Shown piece by piece: positions 7,238 through 11,461 of a stretch of 11,461 nt of DNA; the first letter of the stretch is position 1, and every line of letters starts with the position of its first letter. The notes under the pieces were generated by a model. The model ran no database searches. It saw only the letters and a program-made list of their open reading frames with translations, and had not been told where the DNA came from. Made by a program: the position numbers and the translations under genes. Source of the DNA: Flavobacteriales bacterium (lineage in GTDB: Bacteria > Bacteroidota > Bacteroidia > Flavobacteriales_D > Parvicellaceae); NCBI GenBank assembly GCA_015488785.1, contig WFNC01000499.1, positions 1-11,461 of the forward strand, written 5' to 3'.

Positions 7238-8041
7238 TCATAATTTCTCCCCACAATACTTACAAAACTGAGCATCGGTGTCGTGCCCTTCCATAGAACA
7301 GCTTCTACACGCTTGCGTACTGACTAATTTTGTGTTGCTTGGTTTTATAATTTCAGAACTAACAATTCCTGTAGGAACAGCAATTACAGCATAACCAATA
7401 ATCATAATAATAGAAGCAATAAATTGACCCAGAACGGTTTGTGGTGCAATATCTCCATATCCAACTGTTGTTAAGGTTACAATTGCCCAGTAAATACTTC
7501 TAGGAATACTTGTAAAACCACTTTCGGGAGTTTCTACCAAATACATAATTGTTCCTAAAATAAAAGTAACACTAAGAACAGCAAATAAGAAAACAATAAT
7601 TTTGGCTTTACTTGCCTTCATTGCATCAGCAAGACCTTTGGCTTCACCAAGAAAATGAGCTAGTTTTAAAATTCTAAATACTCTAAGCAAACGCAATGAA
7701 CGGATTACAACCAACGAACGAGATCCTGCAAAGAATAAACTTAAGAAGGTGGGTAAGATGGATAACAAATCTACAATACCATAAAAACTAAAAATATACT
7801 TTTTAGGTTTTTCAATCGAAATAAGTCGTAAAAAATATTCAATCGTAAAAAGAATCGTAAAAGACCATTCTAATATTTCTAATTCTGTTCCATAAACCAA
7901 TCGAATGCTTTCAACACTTTCGAGCATTACAATTGAAATACTTATAATAATAGCCCACAGCAATACAATATCAAACATTCGACCAGCAGGAGTGTCTGCT
8001 TCGTAAACGACTTCGTGTATTTTATTTTGCCAAGGTTTCAT
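7238..8041 (-). CDS. Voltage-gated potassium channel-like ion transporter with C-terminal zinc ribbon
   Basis: The 267-residue membrane protein has the six-segment voltage-gated cation channel plan. Hydrophobic segments lie at about 23-41 (S1), 56-74 (S2), 86-104 (S3), 146-168 (S5) and 203-228 (S6). S4 (108-126) carries the sensor pattern, with R108, R114, R117, R120, R123 and K126 mostly three residues apart. The pore loop holds the potassium selectivity filter TTVGYGD (191-197). After S6 a soluble tail ends in a CxxC...CxxC zinc ribbon (C245, C248, C260, C263). A homotetramer in the inner membrane is expected. What gates it and what the ribbon binds are unknown. The start lies 3 bases after the hisS stop, so the gene is very likely co-transcribed with and downstream of hisS. 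It ends in TGA and converges on the AddB-like gene. Confidence 0.9.
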   Translation of the reverse strand: MKPWQNKIHEVVYEADTPAGRMFDIVLLWAIIISISIVMLESVESIRLVYGTELEILEWSFTILFTIEYFLRLISIEKPKKYIFSFYGIVDLLSILPTFLSLFFAGSRSLVVIRSLRLLRVFRILKLAHFLGEAKGLADAMKASKAKIIVFLFAVLSVTFILGTIMYLVETPESGFTSIPRSIYWAIVTLTTVGYGDIAPQTVLGQFIASIIMIIGYAVIAVPTGIVSSEIIKPSNTKLVSTQACRSCSMEGHDTDAQFCKYCGEKL

Positions 8042-8044
8042 CTA

Positions 8045-9415
8045 TTAAGCTGTAAATTGACTTGCCAATTCATCAAAAGAAATTTCTTTTTGCTCTCCCG
8101 ATTCCATGTTTTTTAATTTACAAACACCAGCTTCTAAATCGTCATCACCAACAAAAGCTACGTAAGGAATACCCTTGGCATTAGCGTATTTCATTTGTTT
8201 TTGAAGTTTCAAATTCTCAGGATATAATTCAGCATTAATACCATTACTTCTTACCATCTTTAAGATCTGTAACATTTTTACCGTATCAGCACCAAAATTA
8301 ACAAACATCAACTGTGTTGAAGCATTTTTGAAAGAAGGGAAAAGCGCTAATTCTTCGATTACATCATAAATACGATCAGCTCCAAAAGAAATTCCAACTC
8401 CAGAAATATCTTTCAACCCAAAAATACTTGTCAAGTCATCGTAGCGACCGCCACCACAAATACTACCCATATTTACACCATTGGCTTTTACTTCAAAAAT
8501 AGCACCTGTGTAATAGTTCAATCCTCTAGCCAAAGTGACATCGAATTCTAGTTTGGCAGTTGTCAATCCTATCGCATTTACCGTGTCAAAAACAGTGGTT
8601 AACTCCTCTATTCCTTTCATTCCTATTTCAGAACCAGAAAGCAATACTTTCATTTCTTCCAAAACAGTCGAAATATCACCTTTCATGCTAAACAAAGGTT
8701 TTATTTTCTCGATAGCATCGCTTCCTATACCTTTGTTTATCAATTCTTCTATTACTTTTTCTTCACCAATTTTGTCAAGTTTATCAATCGCAACTGTAAT
8801 GTCGATAATTCGATCAGATTCGCCTGTAATTTCAGCAATTCCACTTAGAATTTTACGATTATTAACTTTTATTGTAAAATCAGGCAATTTTAAATTAGAC
8901 AAAACTTCATCAAACAATTGAATCAATTCTACTTCATGTAACAAAGCATTGCTACCAATAATGTCGGCGTCGCATTGAAAAAACTCTCTATATCTGCCTC
9001 TCTGTGGTCGGTCGGCTCTCCAAACAGGTTGTATTTGATAACGTTTAAATGGGAATGCAATATCGTTCTGATGTTGAACAACGTAGCGAGCAAAAGGAAC
9101 AGTTAAATCATAACGTAAAGCTTCTGCACAAAGAATGTGTTCGATTTTACCCTGCGTTAAATCCCTTGTTTCTTCAACTCTTCTTACAGCTTTGTCTAGT
9201 TTATTACCTCTATTCAAAACTTTAAAAATAAGGTTGTCACCTTCTTCTCCATATTTACCTGTAAGTGTTTCCAATTTCTCCATCGATGGAGTTTCGATTG
9301 GCAAAAAGCCATATTTAATAAATGACTTTTTTATGGTGTCAAAAATATAATTACGCTTCAATATTTCGGTTGGAGAAAAATCTCTTGTTCCTTTTGGTAT
9401 AGATGGTTTTGCCAT
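8045..9415 (-). CDS. hisS: Histidine--tRNA ligase
   Basis: It charges tRNA-His with histidine using ATP; a class II synthetase acting as a cytosolic homodimer. The chosen start (ATG at 9415) gives 456 residues beginning MAKPSIPKGTRDF, the typical HisRS N-terminus; an in-frame ATG at 9466 would add 17 residues without family support and lies upstream of the likely promoter. Motifs in order: DLTVPFARY (103-111), motif 2 WRADRPQRGRYREFFQCDAD (132-151, R133), the histidine-specific LARGLNYYTG (295-304), CGGGRYDDL (320-328) and motif 3 GVGISFGADRI (339-349, R348). The C-terminal part from about 365 is the anticodon-binding alpha/beta domain. A promoter fitting the Bacteroidota consensus lies 23 bases upstream, and the ion channel gene follows 3 bases downstream. 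Confidence 0.97.
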   Translation of the reverse strand: MAKPSIPKGTRDFSPTEILKRNYIFDTIKKSFIKYGFLPIETPSMEKLETLTGKYGEEGDNLIFKVLNRGNKLDKAVRRVEETRDLTQGKIEHILCAEALRYDLTVPFARYVVQHQNDIAFPFKRYQIQPVWRADRPQRGRYREFFQCDADIIGSNALLHEVELIQLFDEVLSNLKLPDFTIKVNNRKILSGIAEITGESDRIIDITVAIDKLDKIGEEKVIEELINKGIGSDAIEKIKPLFSMKGDISTVLEEMKVLLSGSEIGMKGIEELTTVFDTVNAIGLTTAKLEFDVTLARGLNYYTGAIFEVKANGVNMGSICGGGRYDDLTSIFGLKDISGVGISFGADRIYDVIEELALFPSFKNASTQLMFVNFGADTVKMLQILKMVRSNGINAELYPENLKLQKQMKYANAKGIPYVAFVGDDDLEAGVCKLKNMESGEQKEISFDELASQFTA

Positions 9416-9437
9416 GGTGTTTAAATCAATTTGAATA

Positions 9438-9466
9438 CAAAAATAATAAGAAATTTCAATAAACAA
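9438..9466 (-). promoter_or_regulatory. Promoter of the hisS-channel operon
   Basis: Read on the minus strand, TTG (9466-9464), an 18-base spacer and TATTTTTG (9445-9438) fit the Bacteroidota pattern TTG/N17-23/TANNTTTG. Initiation a few bases downstream leaves a leader of roughly 15 bases before the ATG at 9415. This supports the shorter hisS start. Confidence 0.7.
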
Positions 9467-9487
9467 TGTAGAAAGCGTAAAGATGCA

Positions 9488-9517
9488 TTGCTTTGATTTT
9501 TTGATTGCTTATATTTG
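9488..9517 (+). promoter_or_regulatory. Rightward promoter, probably for the cysteine desulfurase gene
   Basis: TTG (9488-9490), a 19-base spacer and TATATTTG (9510-9517) fit TTG/N17-23/TANNTTTG. It stands back to back with the hisS promoter, about 20 bases apart. Transcription from near 9524 would cross repeat copy 2 and reach the desulfurase start at 9860, giving an unusually long leader of about 335 bases. Confidence 0.6.
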
Positions 9518-9535
9518 TAGCACTGTTTAATAGGT

Positions 9536-9604
9536 ATGAACTATTCAAAAGTCCAAGTACTCAACTTAAAACAAATTAACAAAATAAAAAGAAGAGAAGA
9601 ATAA
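9536..9604 (+). CDS. Possible 22-residue leader ORF (doubtful)
   Basis: The first ATG after the rightward promoter opens a short lysine-rich frame (MNYSKVQVLNLKQ..., ending REE, stop TAA at 9602). It lies about a dozen bases inside the predicted transcript. It may be a leader peptide, the remnant of something displaced by the repeat insertion, or chance. There is no recognisable domain and no Shine-Dalgarno sequence, which would not be expected in this group anyway. Confidence 0.15.
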   Translation: MNYSKVQVLNLKQINKIKRREE

Positions 9605-9679
9605 AATATCGAAAACACTTTAGCTTTCATCAACTATCCCAAAAAAAATAACTATTTTTACAATCCTAAAAACGTACTT

Positions 9680-9840
9680 ATATCAATTAGATATTGAAAT
9701 GAGTCTTAATAAATAAGATTTATTTTTACATAGACGATGAAAATATAATTAGCATAGCCTTAGCTATGGTAATTATATTTGAAGAAGTATTTGTGATAAT
9801 AAAATTATTTGTTTGGCGCATTTGATTATCTAATTGGTAT
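9680..9840 (+). repeat. 161-bp palindromic MITE-like repeat, copy 2
   Basis: Same length and orientation as the copy at 1730-1890, about 88% identical by eye with no gaps. Ends are ATATCAATTA... (left) and ...TAATTGGTAT (right); 20 of 25 end positions pair, plus two G-T wobbles. The central hairpin (arms 9741-9758 and 9763-9780) is better preserved than in copy 1, with 17 of 18 positions pairing around a CTTA loop. TTA stands directly outside the TA-flanked element on both sides, which could be a target duplication. The right end lies 19 bases before the desulfurase ATG. A TATATTTG box at 9774-9781 resembles a -7 element but lacks a spaced TTG. Confidence 0.85.
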
Positions 9841-9859
9841 TAATATCACACCGAAAAAT

Positions 9860-10987
9860 ATGAATATTTATTTAGACAACGCAGCAACTACACCAATGGC
9901 ATCAGAGGTTGTAGATGCTATGATTCCTTACATGAAGGAGCATTTTGGAAATCCATCTTCAACACATTCTTTTGGTCGAAAGACTAAAAATGCAATAGAA
10001 ATGGTAAGAAAATCCATCGCAAAAGAATTAAATGCCGATCCTTCCGAAATTATTTTTACTTCAGGAGGAACAGAAGCCGATAATATGGCATTGCGAAACT
10101 CAGTTGTAGATTTAGGTGTTACTAGAATTATTACATCAACGATTGAGCATCATGCAGTTGGACACACAGCTGAATTTTTAAAAAAATACAACAATGTAGA
10201 AGTAGCCTTTGTCAAATTAGACGAAAAAGGAAGTGTAGATTTAAAAGATTTAGAGCGCTTACTCGCTAACAGCGATAAGAAAACATTGGTTTCTTTAATG
10301 CATGGGAACAATGAAATAGGAAACCTTTTACCACTCGACATTGTATCTAATTTATGTAAAACGCATAACGCTATTTTTCATTCCGACACGGTTCAGACAA
10401 TGGGACATTTTCGTTTCGATTTAAAAGAGACAGAAATTGATTTTATAACTTGCGCAGCACACAAATTTCACGGACCAAAAGGAGTTGGGTTTTTATATGT
10501 GAAGAAAAACAATAAAATAGAATCTTTTATTACAGGAGGAACGCAAGAACGAGGTCACAGAGCAGGAACCGTAAATGTTGCCGGAGTTGTAGGACTTGGA
10601 AAAGCTGTAGAATTGGCTTTTGGAGATTTAGAAGCGCATCAAAAACATGTTCAAGGTTTAAAATCTTATATGAAAGAAGAATTGGTGAAAATAAATCCAG
10701 CAATAGCTTTCAACGGCGAGCAAGACGAAGCAAAATCACTTTATACGGTGCTAAATGTTTGTTTTCCCGAGAACGAGAAAAGCGGAATGTTCTTATTCAA
10801 TTTAGACATCAATGGAATTGCAGCATCAGGAGGAAGTGCCTGCTCTTCGGGAAGTAACCAAGGATCTCACGTGTTGTCAGCCTTAGAAAAACAAAATCCC
10901 TGTCAAGCCATTCGATTCTCATTTAGTCGCTACACAACCAAAGAAGAAATAGATTACGCATTGAGCAAAGTAAAAGAAATGTTGTAA
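9860..10987 (+). CDS. Cysteine desulfurase, group I NifS/IscS type
   Basis: This PLP-dependent class V aminotransferase-fold enzyme takes sulfur from cysteine as a protein persulfide, leaving alanine, and supplies it for Fe-S clusters or tRNA thiolation in the cytosol. The 375-residue product shows MNIYLDNAATTP (1-12), SGGTEADNMAL (68-78), TIEHHAVG (94-101, with H97 at the PLP-stacking position), MHGNNEIG (147-154), HSDTVQT (174-180, D176 and Q179), the Schiff-base lysine in HKFHGPKG (K202) and the catalytic Cys in GSACSSGS (C328). The longer active-site loop form is group I. The ATG at 9860 gives the conserved N-terminus; a TTG at 9809 would add 17 unsupported residues read from inside repeat copy 2. 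No iscU, iscR or suf genes adjoin it, so which acceptor it serves is unknown. The likely promoter lies upstream of the repeat. Confidence 0.93.
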   Translation: MNIYLDNAATTPMASEVVDAMIPYMKEHFGNPSSTHSFGRKTKNAIEMVRKSIAKELNADPSEIIFTSGGTEADNMALRNSVVDLGVTRIITSTIEHHAVGHTAEFLKKYNNVEVAFVKLDEKGSVDLKDLERLLANSDKKTLVSLMHGNNEIGNLLPLDIVSNLCKTHNAIFHSDTVQTMGHFRFDLKETEIDFITCAAHKFHGPKGVGFLYVKKNNKIESFITGGTQERGHRAGTVNVAGVVGLGKAVELAFGDLEAHQKHVQGLKSYMKEELVKINPAIAFNGEQDEAKSLYTVLNVCFPENEKSGMFLFNLDINGIAASGGSACSSGSNQGSHVLSALEKQNPCQAIRFSFSRYTTKEEIDYALSKVKEML

Positions 10988-11066
10988 AATCTTTGAGTAT
11001 AAATAGTTTTCAAGAAATACTAAAGAATAAATTGTTTGAATTTAGAATCTTATAGTTGAATCGTGT

Positions 11067-11461
11067 ATGAAAAATGTAGATAAACAAAGTTTAAAAAATG
11101 CCTATCAGTTATTTGAAACTGGAGATATTGATAAACTAGAAGTAGGAACAACAAAAGGTTTGAAGCAAATACATAAATATTTGTTTCATCAATTATACGA
11201 TTTTGCTGGACAAGTGCGAACAAAAAATATTTCAAAAGGAGTATTTCGATTTGCTAATTCACTGTATTTAAATGAAATTTTGTTAAAAATTGAGCAGATG
11301 TCTGAGAATACATTTGAGGAAATAATCGCTAAATATGTAGAGATGAACATCGCTCATTTGTTTATGGAGGGCAACGGGCGAACAATGCGAATTTGGTTAG
11401 ACATGATGTTGAAAAACAGACTAAAAAAAGTTGTGAATTGGCAGTATGTTGACAAGACACT
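11067..11461 (+). CDS. fic: Fic-domain AMP-transferase-like protein, 5' part (class III-like)
   Basis: The frame is open from the ATG at 11067 to the window edge: 131 residues, the C-terminus missing. Fic enzymes transfer AMP (or another nucleotide part) from a nucleotide to target hydroxyls. The Fic motif reads HLFMEGNGRTMR (97-108): catalytic H97, anion-hole G102-N103-G104 and R105, R108 are present, but the usual proline of HPF is leucine. The target-binding flap is NISKGVFRFANSLYL (54-68), preceded by YDFAGQVR (44-51). From memory, the text (EVGTTKGL, YVEMNIAH, WLDMMLK, KVVNWQ) closely matches the small class III Fic proteins typified by Neisseria meningitidis Fic, which carry their own inhibitory helix at the C-terminus, beyond this window. 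Related FicT proteins AMPylate gyrase and topoisomerase IV, usually with an antitoxin gene. An in-frame stop at 11043 fixes the start region. It lies 79 bases after the desulfurase gene. Confidence 0.9.
   Translation, partial: MKNVDKQSLKNAYQLFETGDIDKLEVGTTKGLKQIHKYLFHQLYDFAGQVRTKNISKGVFRFANSLYLNEILLKIEQMSENTFEEIIAKYVEMNIAHLFMEGNGRTMRIWLDMMLKNRLKKVVNWQYVDKT

Noticed and set aside
8535..8921. Long plus-strand open frame (128 codons) antisense to hisS
   Set aside because: It lies wholly within hisS, has low-complexity serine-rich composition typical of antisense frames, and has no recognisable domain.
9416..9466. An upstream ATG for hisS at 9466 (473 residues)
   Set aside because: The extra 17 residues precede the universal N-terminus and overlap the consensus promoter box at 9438-9445, so they would not be transcribed from it.
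9809..9859. A TTG start at 9809 giving the cysteine desulfurase 17 more residues
   Set aside because: Those residues would be read from repeat copy 2 and have no family match; the ATG at 9860 gives the canonical MNIYLDNAATTP start.
11051..11058. TATAGTTG as a -7 box for fic
   Set aside because: It has one mismatch to TANNTTTG, a spacing of only 16 to the nearest TTG, and would leave almost no leader before the ATG at 11067.
11050..11235. Minus-strand 61-codon frame over the fic start
   Set aside because: It is antisense to a frame with clear Fic motifs; its composition reflects complementing AT-rich coding DNA.
1912..11461. Functional link between the GyrI-like protein and Fic, since both names touch DNA gyrase
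   Set aside because: They are 9 kb apart in separate units. GyrI-like refers to a ligand-binding fold here, not to shown gyrase inhibition, and the Fic target is unknown.

Overview
This AT-rich window looks like chromosome from a member of the Bacteroidota, most likely a Flavobacteriaceae. Three things point there. Promoter-like boxes fit the group's TTG/N17-23/TANNTTTG consensus. Start codons are preceded by A-rich stretches rather than Shine-Dalgarno sequences. Several products have a flavobacterial look: a helicase-dead AddB-like nuclease, an ion channel with a C-terminal zinc ribbon, and an arginine decarboxylase-agmatinase pair. I cannot assign a genus.

Layout, left to right. (1) Positions 1-1549 hold the 3' end of an arginine decarboxylase gene overlapping speB (agmatinase), a two-gene route from arginine through agmatine to putrescine. 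(2) Positions 1550-1911 are non-coding: a promoter-like box, a terminator-like hairpin and a 161-bp palindromic repeat (copy 1). (3) Positions 1912-2373 encode a stand-alone GyrI-like/effector-binding-domain protein, followed by a hairpin. (4) pckA (2578-4191) has its own -7 box and a strong intrinsic terminator. (5) A 921-aa AddB-like PD-(D/E)XK nuclease (4290-7055) runs toward a convergent block. (6) Between them lies an 8-bp tandem repeat (7177-7230). (7) On the minus strand, hisS and a voltage-gated K+ channel gene lie 3 bases apart, probably as one operon. (8) Positions 9416-9859 hold back-to-back promoters for hisS and for the rightward cysteine desulfurase gene, plus copy 2 of the repeat. 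(9) A group I NifS/IscS-type cysteine desulfurase (9860-10987) is followed by a Fic-domain gene closely resembling class III Fic AMP-transferases, cut by the right edge.

Most genes are housekeeping: polyamine synthesis, gluconeogenesis, DNA repair, tRNA charging and sulfur mobilisation. The most interesting signal is the pair of 161-bp MITE-like palindromes. They are equal in length, gap-free in alignment at about 88% identity, and in the same orientation. Each ends about 20 bases before the start codon of the next gene. The second appears to sit inside the 5' leader of the cysteine desulfurase gene. No wholly new multi-gene system is evident.
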